This document shows, piece by piece, positions 34,208-42,932 of a stretch of 64,000 nt of DNA; positions within the stretch are counted from its first letter, which is position 1, and every line of letters begins with the position of its first letter. Under the pieces are notes generated by a model. The model made no database searches, was not told the DNA's origin, and saw nothing but the letters and a program-made list of their open reading frames with translations. This DNA is from Emcibacter sp048269205 (GTDB taxonomy: Bacteria; Pseudomonadota; Alphaproteobacteria; Sphingomonadales; Emcibacteraceae), in NCBI RefSeq assembly GCF_048269205.1, contig NZ_JBLXJC010000003.1:124001-188000 (forward strand). Reading direction: 5' to 3'. The position numbers were made by a program, and so were the translations under genes.

Positions 34208-34783
34208 TCAGAAGATATTGAAGGTATTGCCCACGATGCCCAGCGGCCACCAGCCTTCTTCAAAAAGCTGGAACTTGAGGGCGAAAGGGTGGTCCTCCTC
34301 TTCCCCGACGGCAATCATCAACGCGGTCTGGTAACAGCAATGTATGGCGGTTCCCGCCGCCGCCCGGATCAGTTCGTCGTCATGAATGCCCCACATGTCC
34401 GCTGTGGTCAGAAGATTTTCAGTGACATATTCAGAAGCCTGGGTATGAACCAGGGTCAGCGCCACCTGCAGCGCATCCGGGTCAAGCATTTCCTGGGCCG
34501 TTGCCGCCAGGCTTGCCAGAAGCTGCTCTTCCGCTTCCCACCAGGGGCTGTTCCAGTCATTGGTTTCCATGGTCGCCGCCGCTTCGTCCCAGTCAAGAAT
34601 CTGGGCGATATCCGCGCCGGGAAAGCCGAGCGCGTCAAGATAGGCCCGGGCCTTTTCCCGCAGGGCCGGACTGAGCGGCTCACCCACATTGCGGAACCAG
34701 TCGGTATGGGGGATCAGACGGGCAAAACGCCCGACCTGCAAGAGAGTGGGATAATCCTCGATGTCGATATCTTGATCATTCAT
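34208..34783 (-). CDS. Conserved-looking protein of unknown function
   Basis: 191-residue acidic cytoplasmic protein without signal or membrane span. Features: IDIEDYPTLLQVGRFARLI, a tryptophan-rich NDWNSPWWEAEEQLLASL stretch (about 92-109), a helical C-terminal half with CCYQTALMIAVGEEEDHPF, and a final GWWPLGIVGNTFNIF. ATG at 34783 is chosen (AGGA 8 nt upstream). It lies upstream of xthA with a 51-bp gap, so they may be one transcript. I do not recognise the family. Confidence 0.7.
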   Translation of the reverse strand: MNDQDIDIEDYPTLLQVGRFARLIPHTDWFRNVGEPLSPALREKARAYLDALGFPGADIAQILDWDEAAATMETNDWNSPWWEAEEQLLASLAATAQEMLDPDALQVALTLVHTQASEYVTENLLTTADMWGIHDDELIRAAAGTAIHCCYQTALMIAVGEEEDHPFALKFQLFEEGWWPLGIVGNTFNIF

Positions 34784-34854
34784 ACCGGAACTTCCTGACT
34801 GTGCCATCCGCCTCATTACTAGTCGCGCCTGCAGGCTTTCACAAGTACAGAATG

Positions 34855-34884
34855 AAAAAAACCCGGTCAGATGATCTGACCGGG
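34855..34884 (-). terminator. Perfect intrinsic terminator
   Basis: CCCGGTCAGAT (34862-34872) and ATCTGACCGGG (34874-34884) are fully complementary with a 1-nt centre; seven T follow on the minus strand. It can end the candidate small RNA and read-through from lolA. Confidence 0.88.
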
Positions 34885-34993
34885 CAGTCTACGCTATGCT
34901 AGGCAAGAGGGAGGGGGAGGGAAACCTCTTGCCGGCAAACCGGGGAACTGGATAATCTGAGGAAGTGTAGATCATATGAGCAACCCCGGCTCG
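34855..34993 (-). ncRNA. Candidate stress-type small RNA with C-rich anti-Shine-Dalgarno loop
   Basis: Minus-strand order: RpoH-like promoter (35000-35029), predicted start near 34993, a 9-bp perfect hairpin GGCAAGAGG/CCTCTTGCC (34925-34933 with 34902-34910) whose 14-nt loop is UUUCCCUCCCCCUC, then a perfect 11-bp terminator hairpin and seven T (34855-34884). Predicted length about 139 nt. The pyrimidine loop is complementary to purine-rich ribosome sites such as GAGGGGAG seen elsewhere in the window. Alphaproteobacterial CCUCCUCCC-motif sRNAs driven by RpoH-type promoters (for example the Rhodobacter CcsR group) have this architecture; membership is inference. A 28-codon frame from 34975 lies inside but has no ribosome site. 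Confidence 0.6.
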
Positions 34994-34999
34994 CATATT

Positions 35000-35029
35000 A
35001 GAGATAAGTAAAAGGGCAATAGTTTCAAG
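35000..35029 (-). promoter_or_regulatory. RpoH-like (heat-shock sigma) promoter
   Basis: Minus strand CTTG (35029-35026), exactly 17 nt, then CTTATCTCT (35008-35000). This fits the alphaproteobacterial heat-shock consensus CTTG-N17-CYTATNTNNG except for the last base. It lies about 92 bp downstream of the lolA stop and points to the candidate small RNA. Confidence 0.5.
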
Positions 35030-35121
35030 GGTATTTTTAAAGATAAGTTATAACATATTGGTTTCAAAGATGCTTTTACATCAAAAATATGTTGTTTATC
35101 CCCTTTGAGCCAGACCCAGGC

Positions 35122-35817
35122 TTATTTACGGGGTCCGTGAAAGGGCCGCTTGCTGATCGGCCGCGGATCCTTGAAAGTGAAGCGATCCTTGTCAATGTCC
35201 ACATTATACTGTGGATTGACCAGGGCAACCCGGGTCAGATAGCCTTGGGCGTCCATGACTTCCCAGGCTCTGAGTTCCATCGTGGATTCCTCGAATATCA
35301 GGGTGATATAGCCCTGCTCTTCCCGGTCCATGTCAATCACCGGCACCTTGAGCAGACCGGCAAAGCGGATGATTTCCGGCACTTCCACTTTCTCTGTCAG
35401 GCTCACAACGTCGTCCACCAGTATACCAAGCGGTGTCTTGCCGATGGGCCAGCGGGTTACCTGATCCACCTCATAGTCGATAAAACTGAGCATGGAGCCG
35501 TCGCTGACAATGAGGAAGGGAAGATCATCTTCGTAGTCAAAACGAAGTTTCCCCGGACGTTCCAGGTAAATGGTCCCTTCCGATACAGCACCGTCCGGGG
35601 CCCGCTGGATAAACTGGGCTGTCAGGCTTTTGACCTTATTCAGGCCTTGCTCGATGCGGGTGATGACCTCTGTCCGGTCTTCACCGGTAACCAGGCTCGG
35701 GGCCGGTTCGGCAGGGCCCACATCCACCTGGTTTGTCCGTTCAATGGCGAATGAGGCCGGCACCGCAAGGAAAATCCCTGAAATGGCCATGAAAGCCGTC
35801 AACATAAGTCTGTTCAT
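35122..35817 (-). CDS. lolA: Outer-membrane lipoprotein carrier protein LolA
   Basis: 231-residue periplasmic chaperone carrying lipoproteins from LolCDE to the outer membrane. Signal peptide MNRLMLTAFMAISGIFLAVP ending ASFA (about residue 24). Domain motifs: LNKVKSLTAQFIQRAPDG, EGTIYLERPGKLRFDYEDDL and LVSDGSMLSFIDYEVDQVTR-like strands (read as LIVSDGSMLSF). Start 35817 gives the better ribosome spacing than the adjacent ATG at 35820. It lies 62 bp after ftsK on the same strand, the usual alphaproteobacterial order. Confidence 0.92.
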   Translation of the reverse strand: MNRLMLTAFMAISGIFLAVPASFAIERTNQVDVGPAEPAPSLVTGEDRTEVITRIEQGLNKVKSLTAQFIQRAPDGAVSEGTIYLERPGKLRFDYEDDLPFLIVSDGSMLSFIDYEVDQVTRWPIGKTPLGILVDDVVSLTEKVEVPEIIRFAGLLKVPVIDMDREEQGYITLIFEESTMELRAWEVMDAQGYLTRVALVNPQYNVDIDKDRFTFKDPRPISKRPFHGPRK

Positions 35818-35879
35818 CATCTTTTCCAACTCTCCCGCCCCCGAGCATACTAGAGCGGTTTTGGGATCAAAATAAGGCA

Positions 35880-38285
35880 TCAGCCCTCGCCGCTATGATC
35901 CTGGATCAGCACTTCCCGCTTGCCCACATGGTTGGCGGCGCTGACGACCCCTTCCCGTTCCATGCGGTCAATGATATTGGCGGCCCGGTTATAGCCGATC
36001 TGCAACTGACGCTGCACATAACTGGTGGACGCCTTGCCGTCCCGCGCCACGATGGCCACGGCCTGGTCATAAAGGTCGTCGCCACTGGATTTGCTACCAT
36101 TGCCGTCACTGACCGCATGCTGAAGGAAGGTGTTTTCGAACCCTTCCTCCGGCTCCTCGGTGACATTTTCCAGATAATCGGGCCAGCCCTGCTTTCTCAG
36201 TTCATCGGCCACACGCTCCACTTCCTCGTCACTGACAAATGGACCATGCACACGGGTGATGCGCCCGCCACCGGCCATATAGAGCATGTCGCCCATACCG
36301 AGTAGCTGCTCCGCCCCCTGTTCACCAAGGATGGTACGGCTATCGATCTTCGAGGTGACCTGGAAGCTGATACGGGTCGCCAGGTTGGCCTTGATGGTGC
36401 CGGTAATCACGTCCACCGACGGCCTTTGCGTGGCCATGATCAGGTGAATGCCCGCGGCCCGGGCCTTCTGGGCCAGACGCTGGATCAGCACCTCGATATC
36501 CTTGCCGGCCACAAGCATCAGGTCCGCCATCTCGTCCACCACAATGACAATCATGGGCAACGGGGTCAGGTCCAGATGCTCCTCTTCATAGACCGGTTCG
36601 CCACTTTCCGGGTCAAATCCGGTCTGGACCCTACGGATGATATCCTCGCCCTTCTTGCGGGCCTGCTCCAGACGCTGGTTATAGGCGGAAATATTGCGCA
36701 CCTGCAGCTTGGCGATATTCTGATAGCGGTTGTCCATTTCCTGAACCGCCCATTTCAGGGCAACCACCGCCTTCTTGGGATCGGTGACCACCGGCGTCAG
36801 CAAATGGGGAATATTGTCATAGACCGACAGTTCCAGCATTTTCGGATCAATCATGATCAAACGGCATTGTGCCGGTGTCAGCTTGTACAGCAGTGACAGG
36901 ATCATCACATTGATGGCCACGGACTTGCCGGAGCCGGTGGTCCCCGCCACCAGCAGGTGGGGCATCGAGGCCAGATCTGCGATCACCGGCCCGCCGCCAA
37001 TATCCTTGCCCAGGGTCATCGGCAGTTTGGCTTTGGTATCTTCATAGGCCGGACTGGTCAGAAGCTCTCTCAGGGCGACAATTTCCCGCTTGCTGTTGGG
37101 AAGCTCGATGCCAATGGCATTCTTGCCCGGCACCACCGCCACACGGGCGGAGACGGCGCTCATGCTCCTCGCAATATCGTCAGCCAGATTGATCACGCGC
37201 GATGATTTGGTTCCCGGCGACGGTTCGAGCTCATAGAGCGTGACCACCGGACCCGGGCGAACCTTGACGATTTCACCCTGGATGCCGAAGTCATCGAGGA
37301 CGGATTCCAGCATCCGGGCATTTTGTTCCAGCGCCTCGCGGGACAGTTTTTCATCCTTGCTCAACGGCTGGGCCTTGCTGAGCAGATTGAGCGGCGGCAA
37401 GGCAAACTCGCCGTCTCCCAGGTCCAGCATAGGCTGTTTTTCCTTTTCCTCCCGGCGGCTCCTGGGCTCCCTCGGCTTCGGAGCATCCACCACAGGAATG
37501 CTTTTCTGTTCCACGGGCTCTGCGGTTTTCTGAATCACCGGCTCCTTGCGGGCCTTTTTATTCTTGCCAGAGACATCAACCACATTTTCCTCACCGGGCT
37601 GTGGTCCACGGAACTGACGCCCGAACCAGCGCGCCGCCGCTCCGACAGACCGAAGGCCGGTCATCAGGGACGTCATCAGGAAACGACCCATGGCGCGCCA
37701 TTCTGATCGTTCCAGACCCAGAACATACAACAGACAGATCACTGTCAGCACCAGGGCCACTATCCCCATGAGCACCGGATAGGCATTGATGCCTGTCCTG
37801 GCCCAGACCGACATCAGGTTGTCTTCGAGAAGATCGCCAAGGATGCCCCCCATACCGGTGGTCAGGGGCCAGGCGGAACTGGTGGGAAACAGTGAGCCCG
37901 CCAACGTTGCCAAAAGCACTGCAATGGGCAGAAGGATCAGGTGACGAAACAGGAACGGCAGGCCCTGCAGGGAAATAATCCGCCAGCCCCATGTCAGTAA
38001 AGGAAAGACCAGAACCACAGCACCCAGGCCCAGGGACTGGATCAGCAGGTCGGCCACATGGGCCCCCGGCGCACCGAGCCAGTTTCCCGCCCTGCCGGTG
38101 ACTTCGTTGTTCCAGCTCGGGTCATGTACGTCATAACTGATAAAGGAGGCATAGGCCACCAGGCCAACCGCCACCAGCAACAGTCCCCAGCTGCGGATTA
38201 AAGCCTTTTTCAGGAATTCTGTCACGGCCTCGGGCAACAATGCCTTTCGTGCCGATTTTTTTATATCTTTCCGTCTGTTAGCCAA
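35880..38285 (-). CDS. ftsK: DNA translocase FtsK
   Basis: 801 residues. Four transmembrane helices in residues 33-190 anchor it at the septum, a proline/charge-rich linker follows (230-300), then the RecA-like motor with Walker A GTTGSGKS (448-455), Walker B IVIVVDEMADLM and the FtsK signature, and finally the DNA-reading gamma winged helix (ARDGKASTSYVQRQLQIGYN). It moves chromosome ends and activates dif recombination at division. The linker is short compared with E. coli FtsK, as usual in alphaproteobacteria. Confidence 0.96.
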   Translation of the reverse strand: MANRRKDIKKSARKALLPEAVTEFLKKALIRSWGLLLVAVGLVAYASFISYDVHDPSWNNEVTGRAGNWLGAPGAHVADLLIQSLGLGAVVLVFPLLTWGWRIISLQGLPFLFRHLILLPIAVLLATLAGSLFPTSSAWPLTTGMGGILGDLLEDNLMSVWARTGINAYPVLMGIVALVLTVICLLYVLGLERSEWRAMGRFLMTSLMTGLRSVGAAARWFGRQFRGPQPGEENVVDVSGKNKKARKEPVIQKTAEPVEQKSIPVVDAPKPREPRSRREEKEKQPMLDLGDGEFALPPLNLLSKAQPLSKDEKLSREALEQNARMLESVLDDFGIQGEIVKVRPGPVVTLYELEPSPGTKSSRVINLADDIARSMSAVSARVAVVPGKNAIGIELPNSKREIVALRELLTSPAYEDTKAKLPMTLGKDIGGGPVIADLASMPHLLVAGTTGSGKSVAINVMILSLLYKLTPAQCRLIMIDPKMLELSVYDNIPHLLTPVVTDPKKAVVALKWAVQEMDNRYQNIAKLQVRNISAYNQRLEQARKKGEDIIRRVQTGFDPESGEPVYEEEHLDLTPLPMIVIVVDEMADLMLVAGKDIEVLIQRLAQKARAAGIHLIMATQRPSVDVITGTIKANLATRISFQVTSKIDSRTILGEQGAEQLLGMGDMLYMAGGGRITRVHGPFVSDEEVERVADELRKQGWPDYLENVTEEPEEGFENTFLQHAVSDGNGSKSSGDDLYDQAVAIVARDGKASTSYVQRQLQIGYNRAANIIDRMEREGVVSAANHVGKREVLIQDHSGEG

Positions 38286-38355
38286 AAAACAATCCTAAAT
38301 TTATTGTCTGCTCATTAATATATTACAAGTTATACGTTTTACAAAAATTACTGTT

Positions 38356-39564
38356 CTATAAAATTGTGGCAATTTTGGCGAGGGTCGGCTCCAGCAGCTC
38401 CTCCCCATGTACCAGCACAAGCCGGATGTAGGGAACGCCGGGGTTGACACCGTTTTGGCCTTCCCGGGCAAGATAGGCCCCTGGCAGTACCTTTATCCCC
38501 GCTTCCCGCCATAACGCTTTGGTCGCTTCTTCGCCGTCGCCCACATCGAGCCAGAGGCAAAAACCGCCCGGCGGCCGGATAAAGCCAAACCGTCCTGAAA
38601 GATATTTTTCCGCCAGATCAAACTTGCGGCGGTAAAGGGCCCGGTTTTCAATCACATGCTCTTCATCACGCCAGGCTGCTGCAGAGGCCGCATAGACAGG
38701 CAACGGCAGGGGGGAGCCTCCGTAATTGCGCAACCTGCGGCATTCTGCGGCAATTACCGGATCGCCCGCCATAAAGGCGGAGCGAAGACCGGCCAGATTG
38801 GATCGTTTCGACAGCGAATTGAAACAGACCACATTGTGGAAGGGGTTGTCCGCATCCCCCTTGCCTTCTTTTGCAAGCTCCACGCAAGCCTGCAAAATTC
38901 CCGCCGGCACCTCACTGTCATAGATTTCCGAATAACACTCATCGCCGACCAGCACGAAATCATATTTCCGGGCCAGCAGGATTGCCTTTTTCAGATAGTC
39001 AAGCGAAGCGAGACTGCCCTGGGGATTGGCCGGGCTGCAGATAAAGCACAGGGCCGTCCGCTCCAGAAGCTCCTTCGGCAAAGCCTCGTAATCCGGCAGA
39101 AACCCGTCTTTCGCCTCTGCATTCACATAGACCGGCTCCGCCCCGGCGGCAATCGCGGCACCCGCATAGGGCTGATAAAATGGATTGGGCATCAGCACAG
39201 CCGGCATCTGACCGTTCTTGCGGCGATCAATGGTCACCATCCCGATGGCGAACAACCCCTCGCGACTGCCGGAGAGGGGGACAAGATGATCGGCCCCGAT
39301 GGTGCCCGAAGCAATTTCAAAACGCCGTTCGAGCCAGCCGGCCACCGCCTGCTGCCAGTCCGGGGTTCCCGCGACCGGCGGATATTTATGATAGGTTGCC
39401 CGCTCCCGATCCAGAATATCGGCGACGAAATCCGGAATGGCATGCTGCGGCTCACCCACTGACATGTTCAGCCCATCCGGATCACCGGGGGATATTTCAC
39501 CGAGCAAGGCCCGCATGCGGGGAAAGGGGTAGTCCGGCAAAGCTTTAAGGCGGGAATTGAGCAA
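38356..39564 (-). CDS. PLP-dependent aminotransferase, class I/II (succinyldiaminopimelate aminotransferase DapC-like)
   Basis: About 402 residues. Fold-type I motifs: LNMSVGEPQH near the N-terminus, PNPFYQPYAGAAIAAGAEP, CSPANPQG (substrate/PLP Asn), VGDECYSEIYD (PLP Asp/Tyr) and the PLP lysine in SLSKRSNLAGLR; terminal YIRLVLVHGEE. The text is close to DapC-type enzymes acting in lysine/diaminopimelate synthesis. No ATG fits the N-terminus; TTG at 39564 has AAGGA 7 nt upstream, TTG at 39570 is the alternative. Stand-alone gene. Confidence 0.85.
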   Translation of the reverse strand: MLNSRLKALPDYPFPRMRALLGEISPGDPDGLNMSVGEPQHAIPDFVADILDRERATYHKYPPVAGTPDWQQAVAGWLERRFEIASGTIGADHLVPLSGSREGLFAIGMVTIDRRKNGQMPAVLMPNPFYQPYAGAAIAAGAEPVYVNAEAKDGFLPDYEALPKELLERTALCFICSPANPQGSLASLDYLKKAILLARKYDFVLVGDECYSEIYDSEVPAGILQACVELAKEGKGDADNPFHNVVCFNSLSKRSNLAGLRSAFMAGDPVIAAECRRLRNYGGSPLPLPVYAASAAAWRDEEHVIENRALYRRKFDLAEKYLSGRFGFIRPPGGFCLWLDVGDGEEATKALWREAGIKVLPGAYLAREGQNGVNPGVPYIRLVLVHGEELLEPTLAKIATIL

Positions 39565-39599
39565 ACACAAAATCCTTCTGTTGATCTGGCGCTACTTTA

Positions 39600-39672
39600 C
39601 TTGTCCCCGTGTGGGGAAACAAGCAAAGAAACGGGCCCGAACAACAAGGGGCGGCCACGACGGACCGCCCCT
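39600..39672 (-). terminator. Two hairpins after the second ammonium transporter
   Basis: AGGGGCGG (39647-39654) pairs with CCGCCCCT (39665-39672), and CTTGTCCCC pairs with GGGGAAACAAG around 39600-39623 with one bulge. They lie 25-97 bp past the stop of the gene at 39697; the T runs are weak, so termination is probable rather than certain. Confidence 0.45.
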
Positions 39673-39696
39673 GCAGAAAACAGCTGGTTTGCAGCT

Positions 39697-40923
39697 CTAT
39701 TTCATGGTCAGGTCTTCTTCCGGATAGGCGGAGATTTTGTGGATGCTGAGGTCCGCGCCGCGGAACTCCTCTTCCTCATCAAGGCGGATGCCCATGAACT
39801 GGCGGATCACACCGTAAACGATGAACCCGGCGACAAGAGCAAAGGCTGCCCCGACAAGGCTGCCCACGAGTTGGGACAGGAAGGTGACCCCACCCAGTCC
39901 CCAGAGCGCCTCGAGACCGAAGATGCCGGCGGCAATACCGCCCCACAGGCCGCACAGGCCATGCAGGGGCCAGACACCCAGCACGTCATCAATCTTCCAT
40001 TTTTCCTGGCAGATGACGAACAGCTTCACAAAGATCACACCGGCTATCGCACCAACAGCCAGCGCCCCCAGGGGATGCATGATATCGGAACCGGCACAAA
40101 CAGCTACAAGACCGGCCAGGGCACCGTTGTGCACAAAACCCGGATCATTCTTGCCCACGACAAGGGCGGCCAGAATTCCGCCCACCATCGCCATAAGACT
40201 GTTCATGGCCACAAGCCCGCTGGCCCCGTCCACGGCCTGGGCACTCATCACATTGAAACCGAACCAGCCGATGCAGAGGATCCATGACCCCAGCGCCAGA
40301 AACGGAATATTTGACGGCGGAATACCAATCGGAGAGCCGTCCTTGCGATAACGGCCGATCCGCGCACCCAGCAGAACAACTGCCCCAAGCGCCAGCCAGC
40401 CGCCGACCGCATGCACCACAATGGAGCCGGCAAAATCATGGAAAGGCGCCCCGAAGGTACTTTCCATCATGCCCTGGAAATTCAGCGTATCGCCCCAGAC
40501 CATTCCCTCGAAAAAGGGATAGACCAGTCCGACGATAACGGCCGTCGCCAGCAATTGGGAGCCGAACCTGGCCCGCTCTGCGATACCGCCGGAAATAATC
40601 GCCGGAATGGCGGCGGCAAAGGTCAGCAGAAAGAAGAATTTCACCAGATCGTAGCCGTTGGCGGCAAACAGTTCCCCGGTCATGCCGCTGATTTCAGCCG
40701 CACTGGTCAGGAAATTGACCCCATAAGCCACACTGTAGCCCACAAAGAAATAGGCCACGGTAGACATACCGAAATCAGTGATGATTTTCACCAGGGCATT
40801 CACCTGGTTCTTTTTGCGCACGGTTCCCACCTCAAGAAAGGCGAAACCGGAATGCATGGCAAATACAAGTATGGCACCGATCAGTACAAAAAATACGTCG
40901 GCGCCCGATTTAAAGGCTTCCAT
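39697..40923 (-). CDS. amt: Ammonium transporter (second Amt paralogue)
   Basis: 408-residue membrane protein with the Amt fold: NGALAGLVAVCAGSD, the pore histidines in DFAGSIVVHAVGG and PLHGLCGLWGG, and the FGFNVMSAQ segment. It lacks the cleaved signal peptide that the neighbouring amtB has, and its C-terminal tail (IRLDEEEEFRGADLSIH) differs. ATG at 40923 with GAGGGA upstream; the longer reading from 41109 would run through a terminator. A sigma-54-like site lies about 60 bp upstream. No glnK of its own. Confidence 0.92.
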   Translation of the reverse strand: MEAFKSGADVFFVLIGAILVFAMHSGFAFLEVGTVRKKNQVNALVKIITDFGMSTVAYFFVGYSVAYGVNFLTSAAEISGMTGELFAANGYDLVKFFFLLTFAAAIPAIISGGIAERARFGSQLLATAVIVGLVYPFFEGMVWGDTLNFQGMMESTFGAPFHDFAGSIVVHAVGGWLALGAVVLLGARIGRYRKDGSPIGIPPSNIPFLALGSWILCIGWFGFNVMSAQAVDGASGLVAMNSLMAMVGGILAALVVGKNDPGFVHNGALAGLVAVCAGSDIMHPLGALAVGAIAGVIFVKLFVICQEKWKIDDVLGVWPLHGLCGLWGGIAAGIFGLEALWGLGGVTFLSQLVGSLVGAAFALVAGFIVYGVIRQFMGIRLDEEEEFRGADLSIHKISAYPEEDLTMK

Positions 40924-40981
40924 GATACTATGTCCCTCATCTTCAAGGCCCGGAAGTTGGACCTTTCGCGGGAAAGCTTTA

Positions 40982-40997
40982 CTCAAGAACCATGCCA
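40982..40997 (-). promoter_or_regulatory. Sigma-54-like promoter of the second ammonium transporter
   Basis: Minus strand TGGCATG-GTTC-TTGAG: close to TGGCACG-N4-TTGCW but with the -12 GC changed to GA. The leader to the ATG at 40923 would be about 50 nt. Weaker than the psp and glnK sites. Confidence 0.4.
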
Positions 40998-41066
40998 GTC
41001 GGAAAAATATCTGCTCGAACAGTATATTAACAAAATATGACCAGACATCGCCGTATTGCAAAATGC

Positions 41067-41103
41067 AAAAAAAATGAGCAAAAACTGTCCAGCTTTTGCT
41101 CAT
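41067..41103 (-). terminator. Intrinsic terminator (distal) after amtB
   Basis: A perfect 10-bp inverted repeat, ATGAGCAAAA (41074-41083) with TTTTGCTCAT (41094-41103), is followed on the minus strand by seven T. It separates the two ammonium transporter genes. Confidence 0.8.
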
Positions 41104-41129
41104 CTGCATAAATAATGCTCATTTTTATA

Positions 41130-41172
41130 AAAGGACAGGCGGACGCTCATGAGGGACAGGAGCGCCCGCCTG
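41130..41172 (-). terminator. Intrinsic terminator (proximal) after amtB
   Basis: A 13-bp stem with one mismatch (CAGGCGGACGCTC at 41136-41148 with GAGCGCCCGCCTG at 41160-41172) is followed on the minus strand by TCCTTTTA. It lies 47 bp past the amtB stop; with the distal hairpin it forms a tandem terminator. Confidence 0.65.
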
Positions 41173-41219
41173 ATGGTCAGTTAGCTAGAAGACCCAAGCC
41201 AAAGACCAAACCTTTGAGG

Positions 41220-42545
41220 TTACAGCTTCTGAGAGCCGTGACCGAATTCCGGATAGGCTTCCAGGCCAAGTTCAGCCAGGTCACCACCACGGTCTTCATC
41301 TTCTTCGCTCATCCGGATACCCAGTGTATATTTGAGCACCAGCCATACCACGGCACTTGCGATGGAAACGAAGGCACCGATGGCAACCACACCCGTGATC
41401 TGGGCACCGAAAGTCACATCGCTGTTGGTGATCGGCACAGCCAGAGTGCCCCAGATACCGGCAACCAGGTGAACCGGGATCGCACCGACAACATCATCGA
41501 TTTTCAGCTTGTCCAGAAGCGGCACAGCCAGAACAACCAGGATACCGCCAATGGCGCCGATGATGATGGCGGAACCGATTGTCGGTGTCAGCGGCTCGGC
41601 CGTGATGGACACCAGACCGGCAAGGGCGCCGTTCAGGGCCATGGTCAGGTCAACCTTCTTGTAAAGGAGCTTGGTCATCAGGATCGCAGCAACCACACCG
41701 CCGGCAGCAGCCATGTTGGTGTTGGCAAAGATCTGTGAGACCGCAACCGCATCAATGGCAGAACCAAGTGCCAGCTGTGAGGCGCCGTTGAAACCAAACC
41801 AGCCGAGCCACAGAATGAATGTGCCAAGCGTAGCCAGCGGCAGGGATGAACCCGGGATCGGGCGCACGGAACCGTCAGCAGCATATTTGCCTTTACGGGC
41901 ACCAAGCAGGATGGCACCGGTCAGAGCGGCCCAGCCACCGGTTGAGTGCACAAGGGTAGAACCGGCAAAGTCACTGAACCCTTTACCGTCGAGCCAGCCG
42001 GCACCCCATTCCCAGGATCCCTGGATCGGATAAATCACACCGGTCAGGACAACCACAAAGATAAAGAAGGGAAACAGCTTGATCCGCTCGGCCAGCGTAC
42101 CTGATACGATGGAGGCCGCGGTGGCGACAAAAACCATCTGGAAGAACCAGTCGGAAGCTGACGAATAGCCGCCTGATACATCGATCGCTTCGGCAGCGGC
42201 GGTTTCACCCGGACCCCACATGGCGAATGTACCCATGAAGCCGGTTGCTTCAGCCACATCCATATACATCAGGTTATAACCCATGAGGTAGTACATGATG
42301 CCGGCAATGGCATAAAGACCGATATTCTTGAGGCAAATGGTGGCAACATTTTTGGTCCGCACAAGACCGGATTCCAGCATACAGAACCCTGCAGCCATCC
42401 ACATCACCAGAAAACCACCAATCAAAAACAATAGTGTATTTAAAATATAAGCTGTTTCTTCACTGACTTCGGCATGAGCCGCAGAGACGCCCATGAAAGC
42501 CGAAGTGACCAAAAACAAACCTGTCCCACGTAATAACTTTTTCAT
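41220..42545 (-). CDS. amtB: Ammonium transporter AmtB
   Basis: 441 residues with a cleavable N-terminal signal peptide (MKKLLRGTGLFLVTSAFMGV ... AHA, about 25) then 11 membrane helices. Pore histidines: DFAGSTLVHSTGG and VHLVAGIWG; FGFNGASQLALGS and NGALAGLVSITAEP are typical. ATG at 42545 with AGGAGA upstream; a longer reading would overlap glnK. It follows glnK by 10 bp in the classic glnK-amtB operon, whose PII protein blocks the channel when nitrogen is plentiful. Confidence 0.96.
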   Translation of the reverse strand: MKKLLRGTGLFLVTSAFMGVSAAHAEVSEETAYILNTLLFLIGGFLVMWMAAGFCMLESGLVRTKNVATICLKNIGLYAIAGIMYYLMGYNLMYMDVAEATGFMGTFAMWGPGETAAAEAIDVSGGYSSASDWFFQMVFVATAASIVSGTLAERIKLFPFFIFVVVLTGVIYPIQGSWEWGAGWLDGKGFSDFAGSTLVHSTGGWAALTGAILLGARKGKYAADGSVRPIPGSSLPLATLGTFILWLGWFGFNGASQLALGSAIDAVAVSQIFANTNMAAAGGVVAAILMTKLLYKKVDLTMALNGALAGLVSITAEPLTPTIGSAIIIGAIGGILVVLAVPLLDKLKIDDVVGAIPVHLVAGIWGTLAVPITNSDVTFGAQITGVVAIGAFVSIASAVVWLVLKYTLGIRMSEEDEDRGGDLAELGLEAYPEFGHGSQKL

Positions 42546-42555
42546 ATTTCTTCTC

Positions 42556-42894
42556 CTAAAGGGCGTCTTCGCCCGTCTCTCCTGTCCTGATCCGCATCGC
42601 CTGTTCAAGGTCGACCACAAAAATTTTGCCGTCTCCAATGCGGCCCGAATAGGCAGCCTGCCTGACAGCCTCGATTGCTTTCTCAACAAGATCACCTTTC
42701 ACGGCGAGTTCAAGACGAACCTTCGGTACAAAGGCCACGTCATATTCGGCGCCGCGATAGATTTCGGAATGGCCTTGTTGACGGCCATAACCTTTGACCT
42801 CATTCACAGTGAGACCTTCAACGCCAATACCGGTAAGGGCTTCTCGCACCTCATCCAGTTTGAATGGCTTTATTATTGCAGTTATTAATTTCAT
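42556..42894 (-). CDS. glnK: Nitrogen regulatory protein P-II
   Basis: 112-residue trimeric PII signal protein. It begins MKLITAIIKPFKLDEVREAL; the T-loop GYGRQQGHSEIYRGAEYDVAF holds the uridylylated Tyr51; the C-terminal GDGKIFVVDLEQAMRIRTGE is the PII signature. ATG at 42894 with AGGAGGAAG upstream. Longer readings from 42957 would cover its promoter. Operon with amtB. Confidence 0.95.
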   Translation of the reverse strand: MKLITAIIKPFKLDEVREALTGIGVEGLTVNEVKGYGRQQGHSEIYRGAEYDVAFVPKVRLELAVKGDLVEKAIEAVRQAAYSGRIGDGKIFVVDLEQAMRIRTGETGEDAL

Positions 42895-42932
42895 AGACTC
42901 TTCCTCCTGTATGTCCGAGTTGCCAGAGTCTT

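Noticed and set aside
34908..34922. G-rich tract as a possible G-quadruplex on the plus strand
   Set aside because: Only three clean G runs are separable, so a three-tetrad quadruplex is unlikely; the hairpin explains the tract.
34889..34975. 28-codon frame inside the candidate small RNA
   Set aside because: The ATG lacks a ribosome site and the codons run through the conserved-looking hairpin; RNA function is the better explanation.
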